Source: Patellaria atrata CBS 101060
Lineage: Eukaryota; Ascomycota; Dothideomycetes; Patellariales; Patellariaceae
Assembly: GCA_010093705.1 (NCBI GenBank)
Contig: MU006117.1
Location: forward strand, 1,449-65,448
Reading direction: 5' to 3'
DNA: 64,000 nt
Numbering within the stretch: position 1 is the stretch's first letter; the number at the start of each line of letters is the position of its first letter. The notes beneath the pieces are model-generated. The model saw only the letters and a list, made by a program, of their open reading frames with translations. It was not told the DNA's origin and made no database searches. This document shows positions 38,342 to 50,163 of this stretch, piece by piece. Both the position numbers and the translations under genes were made by a program.

Positions 38342-39699
38342 TTAAATTAAATTCTTCTTTAATAATTTTTAAAAAGATAATATAATATTTTAATTAAAAT
38401 ATAATATTAATTTAATTAATAAATAATTATCGAATTAATTAAAAATTTATAAATAATTAAACTTTATTAATAATAAAATATTTAATATTTAAAAGTATTA
38501 ATATTAATAATAATAATAATTTAATATTTAAAAAAGATTAAAATTAATAAATATAAATTATTTAAAAAAATAAATATTATAATAAATTAAATAAAATAAT
38601 TAAATTTTTAATAATTTTAATAAAATAAATAGATAATAAATTAATTATAAATTTAAAAATAAAAAGTAATATTAAATTAAAAGAAAAAGAAAAAATATAT
38701 TAATATAAATTAATATTAAAAATAATTAATTAATAAATTATTAATAATATTTTAAAAATAAATTTATATAATTTATTAAAAAAAATCTTTAAAATAATAG
38801 AAAAAGGAAAATCTTTTAAATATATTATTATTATAAATAATAAAAATATTAATATAATTAATAAAATAAAAAAATAAATAATTAAAAGTTTAAATTAATT
38901 TATAATAAAATATTTTTATATAAAAATAAAGTTTATAATTTAAAAAATATAATTTAAAAAAATAGTAAATTTTATTAATAAAATAATATTTAATTTATAA
39001 TTAAAACTATAAATATATTAAATAAATAAAGAAATTATTAAATATTTTTAAAATAAAATTAATAATTTAAAAAGATAAATTAAATAATTTAAATTAAATT
39101 AAAAAAATATTTAATTAAATAATAAATTTAGTAATAAAGAATTATTAATATTATATAATTATAATAATTAAGTTAAAATAATCGATTTAATTAAAAGCTT
39201 TAAAAGTAAAAATAATAATAAAATAAAAAAGTTTCCTAATTTATTAAAATTAATTAATAATAAAAAGTTAATTTATAAAAAATAAAAAAGTAAAATAAAT
39301 AATAAATTTTATATTAATAATAATTAATTTTAAAATAAAAAAAATAAAAACTATTTATATTAAAATATAAATTAATAATTAAATAATTAAATATATATAC
39401 TTTTTCTTAAAATTAAAGAAAGATAATATAATTTTAATAAAATTAATAAGATTTTTAAATTAAATTTATAAAAATCTAAATAAATAATTAAAAGTTAAAG
39501 ATAAATTAAAGAAATTAAGATAAAATTATTTAATAAAATTTTTAAAATTTTAGTTTATATTTATTTAGTTAATTAATAAAGCTAAATTATTATATAATTA
39601 ATAAAAAGAGAAACTTTATAATAAATTTTATAATAATTTAAAGTTAATAATAATAAAAGTTATAAATAATAACGAAATTAGCTTTTAAAAATATTATAA
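38080..39699 (+). mobile_element. Element A4: gypsy fossil, 5' LTR and gag region only
   Basis: A 262-bp LTR (38080-38341) of the A3 subfamily is followed by sequence that matches the A2 leader and gag region step by step (compare 11806-13150). It stops at 39700, where B2 begins. No continuation was found right of B2. Heavily AT-converted and without open frames. Confidence 0.72.
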
Positions 39700-40348
39700 T
39701 ATTATAACTATTAATTATAGAAATATATAGATAATAAATAAAGAGAAGAAAGGAATATTATTTAAAAAAAATTATAGATAAAATAAATAATAAAGAATTA
39801 TATAATTTAAATAATAATTATTAATTATATTAATTATAAAAAATAATTAATAATTAAAATAATTAGATAATAATTATTAATTATACTAATCACGGAAAAC
39901 GATTAATAATTAAAATAATTAGATAATAGTTATTAATTATATTAATTATAGAAAATAACTAATAATTAAAATAATTAAAATAACTAGAATATAGATAATT
40001 AAATTAATTATAAAGAATAAAAATATTTAAAAATAATCTTTCTTTTAAATATTTAGATTTTTTATAATTATTTTTACTATTAATCTTATTTATAAATTTA
40101 AATATTATAGTTTTTAATTTAACTTTATTTATTATATTATTTTTATATAATATATTTTATCTTATTATAAATATTATCTAAAGTTAAAAAGTTAATAAAT
40201 TATATTTTTAATTTAAAATATTTTTATTATATAAATTCTATTATTTTATTAAACTTATCTTTATAATTAATTATATTAAATAAGAAGTTAAATATATTTC
40301 TAAATTTATTTAATTTTATCTTAATAAGTATAAACTTCTATTATAATA
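39700..40348 (+). repeat. 5' LTR of element B2 (649 bp)
   Basis: It aligns with the solo LTR at 48928-49455 and with the reverse complement of the B1 LTR. It starts TATTATAACTATTAATTATA and ends just before the leader at 40349. The extra length comes from an internal triplication. Confidence 0.78.
39813..39980. repeat. Three tandem copies of a 56-bp unit inside the B2 LTR
   Basis: Units run 39813-39868, 39869-39924 and 39925-39980, with a clear 56-bp period and about 90 percent or better likeness between neighbours. The middle unit keeps CACGGAAAACG, which is rich in C and G for this neighbourhood. Confidence 0.85.
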
Positions 40349-42419
40349 TTATAATTACTATATAATAGGAAAGTGTATAATAGATCTAAATATAATATTA
40401 TTAATTATAGTTAATATAAAGATAGATAAAGAATATATTTAAATATTATATAAATATATTAATAAACTTAAAAATAAAGAAATAATTTAAGAATTTAGAA
40501 ATTAGCTTAAATAATTTACTATATAATTACTTTCGCTATAAAAGTGAATTATAAAAGTTAAAGAATCTATATTATATAATAGTAAATAAAATAAGTTAAA
40601 AGAATTTTTAATCTAGATAAAGATTTATTATAAAAGAATAAAATTAATAGATAATAATAAATATATATTTAATATATTAATATACTTTAAAGAAGATATT
40701 TTAAAATAGTTTAAATTTATTATATAAGATTATTTTAAGAATAATAAAGAAGATTAAGAAGATAAAATAAATAAGATTTTTATATTATTTTTAAAGTTTA
40801 AAGAAATATTTAAAAATATCTTTAAAAAAGTCGATAAATAATAAATAATAAAAAGAAAACTTTAAAAATTTAGATAGAAAAGATTAACTTTAAAATATAT
40901 TATTATATTTTAATAAATAATATTAATATTAGATTAACTTAATAAATTATTAACAATTATCTTCTATTAAGATTTAAAAGAAAAAATAAAGAATAAATAA
41001 ATTTATTATAAAAAACTAATAATTATATAAAATATAATAATTTTAATAGTTAAAATAGATAATAGATTATATAAATATAGATAAAAAAAGAGAGAATAGA
41101 AGAATATTATAATTAAATATAAAAAGAAGATAATAAAAGTTATAAATAAATAAAATTAAAAAGACTTAATAAATCTCGACCGACTATAATAAATAAAATA
41201 AAAAAGGTTAAAGAAATAGTAATAATTTATTTAAGAAGAAAAAGAACGTTTTATAAATAAAGTATATTTATAATATAAAGAAATAAAATATTTTAAAAGA
41301 GACTATTTATAGAAAATATAATTATTCTCGCGATATAATTAATATATATAATTTAGAGTTATATATTTAATATTATTATTATTAGTTTTATTATTAGAAA
41401 AGGAAAAAATTAAAGAAATATTATTACTTTATTAAATAAGAGTAAATAAGCTATTAATATTATTTTTAATAATAGAAAACTAATTAAAGAAGAAAATACT
41501 TCGATAATATTTAAATTATTAATAATATTAAATATATAAAAATATATATATATATATAATATTAAAATACTTAATATAAAATTAAAATTAAAGAATTAGA
41601 ATATAAATATTTAATAAATTAAATCTTATATATTAAATTATAGAATAATAATATTAATTTAAATAAAAATTCTAAAATTAAAAGCTAATTAAATCTAAAT
41701 TTAATATTAATATAATTATTAAAGAATAGTAACTAAACTTTATATTAAAAGTAAAAGACTATTTAGCCTTTTAATAGATATAATATAAAAAGAATAACTA
41801 TTTATACTATAAATAGTAGAAAATTATAATAAAGTTTAAGAATTAAGATTTTATATATATATATTTATCTAAAAGTGAATATTAGATAAAAGAATATAAA
41901 ACTTATAAAGATAAAATAAAAATATTTAAAAAGAATTAAAAACTTAAGCTATTAATAAATAATTATAAAAAATATAATAGTTTTAATTATATAGATAAAT
42001 TTAGATATAAATAATATTATTAGATATTAATCTATATAAAATATATAATAATAACGTGAAAAGATTATAAATATAGTATAGATTACTAATATTATAAAGA
42101 GTTAAAGAAAAAGTTCTATAAAATAAAAGTATTTCTATAGAAAATAAAAGTGCTTAAAAACGATAAAAAGACTATTAAATAAACTATTAAATATAACGCG
42201 ATAGACTTTAAATAGTATATAATTAAAGAGATATAATACGATTACTATATTATATAGAGATAAAAAGTAAAAATTAAAAGTAATTTAAGTTATAATATAA
42301 TTATTAAATAAAAGTATTAAGAATCGAAGTATAAAGAATATTATAAAGGTCTATATTATAATTAATATAATAAATTATATTAGACTATATATATAAAATT
42401 CGATTACTCGATATATAAT

Positions 42420-45400
42420 TATATAATAATAAATAAAATCACGACTTAACGATTAAATAAAGTTTTAAGTATAACTACTTCTCTATAATAATTAATAGAC
42501 TAGAATATTATAATAGTTTAAAAATTTATAGAAAATTATTTTAACTATAATAAGCTAGAGTATCGATTAGCTAATTACTAAATATAAAGAAAGATAGCCG
42601 AGATTAAATTAACTTAAATAGAGTAAAATAAGTTAAATTAAAAATTAAAACTAAAAAATAAGAAATTTTAAATAAAGATTTCGTTTTAAGATTATTAATA
42701 AAAGTATTAAAAGTATTAATAAATAATTTAATTATAAAGAAATCTTTTATTATATTATATTAAGTATTAAGAAATAGAATTATAATATAATTTAAAACTT
42801 TAATTAATATAGAAGCTTAAAAATATACTCTTTTAAATAGAAAGTAATTATTTATATTAAAATAATAATTAAATATCGAGTTAAAAAAGATATTATATAT
42901 TAATATAAAAAGTTTTAATAGTTTAATAGTAGAACTAATTAATAAGATAATTAAAGCTAATCTTATACTTATTAATAGATAATAAAAAACCTCTATTTTA
43001 ATAACTAATATAGGCTATATTAATATATTAATCGGAAAAGAGTAATTTTTAAAGATAAGCGGTTTATTAAATTATAAATATAATATAATTTTCTAGCTAT
43101 TATAGACTATAACGATTAAGGACTCGTAACGAGATATTATAATATTAAAGAGAGAATTATAGACTATAATAAATTTAATCTATTAAATTAATATAAAATA
43201 AAGAGATAAAATATTTAATAAATAAAAGATATAGTATTTAAAGATTAGAGCTAAATAAAAGAAAAAGTCTATATTATTTAAATAGAAATAATCGAGATTA
43301 TAGAGATAAGAACTAAATTCGAGTATATAAAAAATAAAGATAAAGTTATTAAATATAGTAGAAAAAAAGACTTTAAAGCTTTTAAAGAAGTTAAAAGTAA
43401 ACTAATATATTAATATATTTAAAATAAAGTTAAATATTTATATAATTAATATTAAAAGTTACCTATAAAATATTTAAAGACTAGATATAATTATTAAAAT
43501 TATAAGTTTATATAAGATTAATTCTCTAATCTAAGATAAATTTAAAGAAGACGAAAATCTATTACTAAATAATAAGAAAAGATTTAAAATAATAGTATTA
43601 AAAAAGTTATTTATAAAGTATTATTATCTCTTTTATATATTTTTAAAATATATATTAGATTAACTATCTCTCTATTAAAAGAAAGTTAAATATAATATTA
43701 TATTAAAGTAAGATAATAATTTAATAATAAGCTTATTATATAATATATTAATCGAGTATCTTTAGTTAATAAAAGACTATCTAAAAAAGTATCTTTAAAA
43801 AGAGTTTATTAAGCTAAATAAGATATTATATATATCTTTAATATTATTCGCTAAAAAGCTAAGTAATAGTTAAAGATTTTATATAAACTACTAAAAGTTT
43901 AATAATATTATTAAGAAAGATAAGTACCTATTATCACTTATAAAAAAGATATTAACCCGGCTATAATATATAAAGATATTCACGAAATTTAATATATAAT
44001 AAGTATTTTACTAGATATAAATAATAGAGTTAGTTAAAGATTTTATTATATTCTAAACTTAGTATAGCTTTTTTAAATATAAAATATTACTATTTAATTT
44101 ATATAATAGCCCCGTCTCTTTTTAATAGTTTATTAATAAAACTCTTTTTAAATATTTAAATAACTTTTATATAATTTATATAGATAATATTCTAGTCTAT
44201 TCTATATACTTAATAAAGTATAAAGCGTATATTATTATAGTATTAGAAGCGTTAGCTAAAGTTAATTTATAAGCTAATATTAAGAAAAATAAGTTTTATA
44301 TAACTAAAATAAGATTTTTAAATTTATTATTAATATAAATAACTTAATTATAAATTTAAAGAAAATAGAAGTAATTTAGAATTAATAATTATTAATAAAT
44401 ATTAAAGATATATAATCTTTTATTAAATTCTATAATTTCTACTAAAAGTTCCTCGATAAGTTTAAACGAGTAATATAGCTATTAATAAGCTATATTAAGA
44501 AAAAAGTACTCTAATAATCGCTTAGGCTAAAAGAATATAAAGTCTTTAAAAAAGTAAAATAACTAATACTATTAAATGAAATAATAGCGTATTATAATTC
44601 CGTATTAGAAATTAGAGTTAAATTAGATTATAATAATAGAGTAATAATTATAACTATTTTATAAAAATACGGCGATAAGTAAAAGCTTATCGTCTTTTAA
44701 ATTAAAATACTTTTAAAGTCTAAATTAAAATACGAGATTTATAATAAAGAGATATTTATTATTATAAAAATATTAGCTAAATAAAAGAGTATATTAATAA
44801 AATTATAATAAGTGCTTTTTACTATTATTATTAACTATTAAGCCTTAAAATACTTTATAATAAAATAGTTACTTAATATATAATAAGCTTATTAAAGTAA
44901 GGCTTTAATTAACTTTTATTTTTAGATTAAATATTAATCTAAAATAAAGAATATAGTTACTAATATTTTATCTCGAAAGTAAAAGAATCTTAAGATAGCT
45001 AAAAAAAAAAGATATTATTATATAAATTTAGATACTATTTTATCTATAAATAATAATAGCTATAAGCTATCTTTTTATAAAATTTAATTAAACTTATACT
45101 CGTGTTTTTATTATATTTAAAAGTATTTTAGTTAAGCTTTTAATACCTTCTACTATAATAATAAAACTAATAAGATATATATTTAAGAAAGAGAAAGGCA
45201 CGATTAAATTAACTATATTAAATTAAAGTTAAATAGATATTATATTTAATTTACTTTAGTTTAGCCTAAGATATTATAGAACTAGAAAAGAGGAAAAAAA
45301 AAGACTTAAAACTATTATAAATTAGCTAGAATCTAATATAGAGAAGGGTAATTCTAAATTATATAAATAACTAATTTTAAGGTTTTAAGAAGTATTAATA

Positions 45401-47270
45401 AAGCGACTATTATTAATTAAATTTATCGATAAAATTATCTAAAAGAATAAAATATATAAGTTATTAACCCTTTTTTAAAAGTAAATTAAGATAAAAGAAA
45501 AGTATTAAAATATTTATAAAGATTTATTATTATAATTTAATTAGCTAATAATATTAGATATTAATAACCTCTATATATATTTATTTTAAAATATCTATAA
45601 TACTCTAATAATTAAGTATCTAAGAGTATAGAAAATAAAAAATTTAGTTAAAAATTAATATTATTAACCGGGTTTAATAATTAATATAAAGAGATATATA
45701 CGAAACTATTATATATATCGTTAAATATATATATTAAGAAATAAAGTTTTAAGCTTATTAAAATCTTTACTAATTAAAGATAAATACTAATAGTATATAA
45801 TATTTAACTTTAAGTTATTTTTAAAGAATAAATATAGATTTAAGATAATCTTTATTATCGTTAATAAATTTAGGAAATAAACTATCTCTATACTTTATAA
45901 ATAAGATATATCCGCTAAATTAATAATTAAGCTATATTATAAATATATATAAAGAGTATATAATATACTCGAAACGGTAATATTTAATTAAAGATCTTAA
46001 TTTATCTTAATATTTATAAATAAATTATATAAACTAATAAAAATTAAATAAAAGCTATTTATAGTATATTATTTCTAGATAAATAGTAATATAAAGATTA
46101 TAAACTAATATATCGATTTAAGATTATATCTCTTTATAAACTATTATTAAGACGATTAATTGGAATTAATATTAGCTATAGACTTTATCTAAATAATATT
46201 AACTTATAAATTAACGAGTATTTTATTATATAAATTAGAACTCGGATATAAACTATAAATATATTTTAATTAATATAAGCGTATTAATTTAAATAGCTAT
46301 AAGACTATTAAAGATTATATAAATTAAAAAGAGATATAATAGTTTATAAAATAAACTTATAATATTATTAAGTGGATTAAAGAAAATTTAGCTTAAGTAT
46401 AAATAATATAAATTAAAGTAGCTAATAAGTATTATTAAAAGCTAAACTTTAAACTAAATAATTATATCTTTATTACTTAAAAGAATTAGACTTTAGATAA
46501 ATTAAACGTTAAATTAAACTATTAAAACGCCGGATTATATAAAATTACCGGTATAAAAAGATACTTTTATATAATAGATTTACTATCTAATATAAAGATA
46601 TTAAATATATTCTATATAGATAAATTAAGAAAAATTATTATAAATTTATTTTTAAATTAATAGTTAAAATCACCTTTATTAATTAAGATTAACGGGAAAC
46701 TAAAGTATAAAGTCGATAAAATATTAGCTAGCTATATTATATAGAATTAACTATAATATAAAATAAGCTAGATAGGTTATAATTTTAATAATATATAATA
46801 TTTAACCTTAAATTTTATTAAAGCTTTATATAAAATAGAGAAATTTTATAATAAAAGATTATTAGATACTAAACCTTTAATTCAATTAAATATATAGTTT
46901 AAAATCTATTAAATTAATAATTATAAACTAAAACTATATCTAAATAATAATAAAATCGAGAAAAAAGATTTAACTTAAATTTAAAAATATTAAAAGTAAG
47001 TATAAATAAGATAAATATTATTATAAAAATCTATAATTAATTAACGATTTCTATTTTTAAAGAAAAGAATAATATAATAATATTATAAATTATTATTTCC
47101 TATTTTTTCTTATTAATAGTAATCGCGTTAAAGTTTTACTATTATATATTTAATATTAATAAATTATATAATTATAATTTCTTCTTTTCTTAATTTAATC
47201 TCTTTATATTATAGTTAAGTTATATTAATTATAATCTAATTTAATTTTTTATAATCGCTACGCCGTTATA
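42420..47270 (+). mobile_element. Element C2: gypsy (chromovirus) fossil, lacking its 5' end
   Basis: A plus-strand C element matching C1 from the end of gag onward: protease region (about 42470-43100), reverse transcriptase (about 43730-44520), RNase H (about 44560-44990), integrase (about 45480-46300), a chromodomain-like tail (about 46690-46870), then a purine tract and the 3' LTR (47073-47270). The 5' LTR, leader and most of gag are absent; B2 lies there instead. The uninterrupted site near 42470 is the empty counterpart of the A2 insertion in C1. Broken, with very many RIP-type changes. Confidence 0.8.
47073..47270 (+). repeat. 3' LTR of element C2 (198 bp)
   Basis: Same length as the C1 LTRs. 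It keeps a less converted end, CGCTACGCCGTTATA. The remains of the DNA transposon start about 10 bp further on. Confidence 0.82.
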
Positions 47271-47280
47271 ATATTAATAT

Positions 47281-48438
47281 TTATAACTTTATATTAAATT
47301 TTAAAATAATAGTTTAAAAGTTATAAAAAATTAAATTAGTATTAAAGAAATTTATTTAAATATTTCTAATTATTATAATATTAATATAAGCGTCTTTAAA
47401 CGCGATAAAGAACTCGATTTTAATAATATAATTAATATAGATTTTAATAAAGACTTTAAATTTTTAGCTATATATCCACTTTAACACGCTAAAATATCTA
47501 ATATTTAAAGGTTAGATAAAGTGTAAAGAATATATAAATAGATAAATAGTGATAATATTCTTTTCTTTATAGAATTCCTTAAACTAAGCTAATAGATAGC
47601 TTATATAATCGTTAAGAACAATTATTCGATAGACACCTTTTCGCCGGATATCTATATACTAGTGGAAATGCTAAATCCAGTCCATAGCCGTCTCTTTATC
47701 CGTCTAGCCGTTTAGCGAGGTCTTGATAACCTAGGAAAGCGGGAGACCGCATTCGGTGTACCAGGATGCGAGGTGGTTGACGCCTTACATAATCAAGAAA
47801 GGAGGTAGCACAAAACCGTCGCTGCTTACACACTCGATTGCCGTGGCCCATTCGCGATTGCCAGGCTGAAGTTGTTTGCCTCTACCACGCCTGTCGGCAC
47901 GCGTGACAACCATGCCGCCGCAGATGACGCCTATCATGAAGCCTGTTTCGTCGAAGTTATAAAGATCGGCATCTTGGATCGCGTATTTCGCGCGCATGTT
48001 AGCTACCAGACGGAACCACGCGTTTATCGCGTCCGGATCTTCGCAAAGGGCTCTCTGGAAGTCGTAGGCACGAGAAAAACGCGTTTTCAGCTCTAGTCGT
48101 CGCTTAACGAAGTTCTCCGCCCAATGCTTCCCGACGCGTCCCGCGACGCGCTCCGCGAGGAGCAGATTGGCCATCTCTTCCACATCAGCCAGCCGGGACG
48201 GAAACCCTCGCGCATCTAGGTCCAGAATATATTGGACGACCACCTCTTCTTCGGTTTCTGTCAACTTTTGAGAATTAGGGCGACAGTCGCGCTTGGGAGT
48301 TCGGCCGTTTATTCTCGCGCGGAGGGTAGTTTCGGAGACGTTATAGATCGCTGCGGCTTTCCGACGGCTGAGTTCTTTGTTGCGTTGGAGAGCTTGGATG
48401 GTAAGGACAATTTGACTTTCGTTTAACTACGTAGGCAT
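47281..48438 (-). pseudogene. pogo/Fot-like (Tc1/mariner) transposase, broken
   Basis: On the minus strand, starting at ATG 48438, this reads as a fungal pogo-type transposase. An N-terminal helix-turn-helix region (about 48250-48410) is followed by a CENP-B-like DNA-binding region with KHWAENFVKRR and SRAYDFQRAL. The catalytic core begins with NFDETGF (first acidic residue) and GNREWATAIEC; a worn second acidic motif is near 47590. The 480 bp at 47785-48264 are open (159 codons). A TAG sits at codon 4, another near 47782 ends the open stretch, and several more lie beyond. The last third, 47281-47600, is strongly AT-converted. Family members are usually about 500 residues or more, so the C terminus is missing, probably lost where C2 inserted. 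No terminal inverted repeats could be recognised. It would have cut and pasted the element at TA sites. Confidence 0.82.
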
Positions 48439-48494
48439 TGTTGGTTATGGAGAAATGCGTTATTATAGAAGAAAAAGTTATAATGCGTGGAAAA

Positions 48495-48647
48495 GTGCGC
48501 CGCTCGCTTGTGTGCGCCGCTCGCTTGTGTGCGCCGCTCGCTTGTGTGCGCCGCTCGCTTGTGTGCGCCGCTCGCTTGTGTGCGCCGCTCGCTTGTATGC
48601 GCCGCTCGCTTGTGTGCGCCGCTCGCTTGTGTGCGCCGCTCGCTTAT
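48495..48647. repeat. GC-rich minisatellite, nine copies of a 17-bp unit
   Basis: Nine head-to-tail copies of GTGCGCCGCTCGCTTGT span 153 bp with no length variation. Only two copies differ: one has A for G at 48597, and the last ends CTTAT. The array begins 57 bp upstream of the transposase ATG and stands out as a GC block in A+T-rich surroundings. Because 17 is not a multiple of three and the unit has no stop, it makes open frames in all three plus-strand phases; these are not genes. Confidence 0.97.
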
Positions 48648-48659
48648 AGACTACGTTAT

Positions 48660-48927
48660 TATAAATTTTAAAATTAATCTTTTTTATAAATTTAAAATAT
48701 AAATTTTATTTAATCTTTTTATTAAATTTTATTATTTTATTATTATTAAAATATTTTATATTATAATAAAAATAATAATTATTAAAAAATTCTATAATAT
48801 TTAATAATATATAATATTTAATTATATTTTATATTATTATTTTTATTTTTAATATTTTTATATTTTTATATTTTTTATTTTATTTTTTTTATTATAATAT
48901 AGTTAATTAAATTCTATTTAATCTATA
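48660..48927. other. AT-rich stretch without recognisable content
   Basis: Almost pure A+T between the minisatellite and the solo LTR. I see no gene, LTR or inverted repeat in it. Confidence 0.6.
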
Positions 48928-49455
48928 TATTATAGCTATAAATTATAAGGATATATAGTTAATAAATAAGGGGAAGAAGGAAGAACCACTCGGAGAAATT
49001 ACGAGGGTCACGGGTAATCGAGATCACGTGATTTGGACGTTTGGGCGCTCTGGTTGTACGGTCGCAGGCAAAATGACCAGACGACCAAGACGACCAAACG
49101 ACCAGCATGAAATGGACTATGAGGAAAGGAATACTTAAGGACGCTCCCTTACGCATGTATTTAGATTTTTCGTAGTTATTCTTACCATCAATCTTAACCA
49201 TAGATTTGGATGTTACGGTTTTGAACTTGACTTCACTTGTTACACTGTTCTCATACAGTACGTCTTATCTCATTGAGAGCATTGCCGGAAGTCAAGGAGT
49301 CAGCAAGTTGTGTCGACAACTTGAAGTGCCTTTGTTATACGAATCCTATCACTTGCCAAACCTACCCTAGTGGTTGACCACGTTAAGTGAGAAGCCAGGC
49401 GCGTTTCTAGACTTATCCTGTTCTGTCTCGATAAGTATAGACTCCCGTTGTAACA
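48928..49455 (+). repeat. Solo LTR of the B family at the island edge
   Basis: A single B-type LTR in plus orientation, matching the reverse complement of 32663-33272. Its start is converted (TATTATAGCTATAAATTATA), while its last 400 bp have normal composition and end GACTCCCGTTGTAACA. No internal element sequence adjoins it, so it is probably a leftover of LTR-LTR recombination. The right flank is GTCTA; ATCTA occurs at 48921-48925, a possible target duplication with one RIP-type change, but the spacing is imperfect. Confidence 0.82.
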
Positions 49456-49489
49456 GTCTATTTCCAGAAACAAAAAGCCCGGGGGAGGG

Positions 49490-50163
49490 ACTCCCGGTAT
49501 ATCAAGCGACGAATCCATGGAAAAAGCTTTCGAAAAGGTGAAAAAAGCACGATCACATGGTTGTCCTGATCAACAACGGTCGGTCCCCCTATCCTCCCCC
49601 TTACCTCTTAAAATCACACCCCTAACTTCTTTACCAGGAGCCGACATGTCGCGCCATGTCCCATCCGGTATCCTCACCCTCTGCGAAGCCTAGAACAAAA
49701 CTTACGATACCAACATCACCGGCACGCACATCCTCACAATGACCTTCATCCCTTTACTTCTCGCATCCTCCTCGGCAAGTCCCATTTTCATTACCTCCGG
49801 CATCTCTTCCCCAACCGAGATGCGCGACGGGAGCTTTCCCCTCCGGAAAGGGATCGCCATGTATCCGGTCGCCGGATGGCCGAAGACGAGACAGCCGCCC
49901 ACGTTGATGTACCGCACCAACAAAGCCGAAATGAATATGATGGCGCTGGATTGGACGAGAATACTGAAAGAGGGTGGTGCTAAGTTGTTTGTGGTGAGTC
50001 CCGTGTGTTTGGCTACGAGTCTAGGTGGGAGTCTGGAGATGTGAAGAATATGGGGGTCGGAGATCTTAAGTCTGGAGGGGTATTCGTGAAATATGTTGTG
50101 GAGGGGACTAGGGATGGTGAGGAAGGGAGGGTTATTAGGAGCGATGGCGTACAACCGCTTTAG
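49490..50163 (+). pseudogene. Short-chain dehydrogenase/reductase pseudogene, 5' end lost
   Basis: The plus strand reads as the later two thirds of a classical SDR oxidoreductase. Recognisable parts in order: a DES-type segment (about 49510), the LINN motif of the NNAG region (about 49565), TYDTNITGTH (about 49700), the FITSGISS strand with the catalytic-serine region (about 49785), the YRTNK catalytic Tyr-Lys pair (from 49910), and a C-terminal tail ending near 50163. The N-terminal Rossmann GxxxGxG part is missing; the solo B LTR ends 35 bp upstream. The gene is broken by a frame change in the A run at 49541-49546, a TAG at 49691 where a tryptophan is usual (G-to-A, RIP-type) and a frame change before the TGA at 50042. 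No function is expected. The substrate of the intact ancestor cannot be inferred. Confidence 0.75.

Larger units (their letters stand above)
39700..42420 (+). mobile_element. Element B2: old B-family gypsy fossil, 5' part only
   Basis: A plus-strand B element with a 5' LTR (39700-40348), then leader, gag region (about 40370-41300) and the gag-to-protease stretch, which matches B1 (reverse complement of about 30570-32660) as far as about 42420. There the sequence switches to element C2. No reverse transcriptase, integrase or 3' LTR of B2 is present. It is far more AT-converted than B1, so the B family was active at two or more widely spaced times. Confidence 0.75.

Noticed and set aside
48651-48663. 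CTACGTTATTATA resembling the C LTR end CTACGCCGTTATA at 47258, as a possible second LTR or target duplication around the transposon
   Set aside because: The likeness is only 13 bp and does not extend on either side; it may be chance in this base composition.
48438-48702. Three overlapping plus-strand open frames encoding repetitive Arg/Leu/Ala/Cys-rich peptides
   Set aside because: They are produced by the 17-bp tandem array, which lacks stops in every phase. No start context or conservation supports a protein.
49702-50154. 150-codon minus-strand open frame
   Set aside because: It is antisense to the dehydrogenase remnant, whose plus-strand frame has the Tyr-Lys motif and family order.
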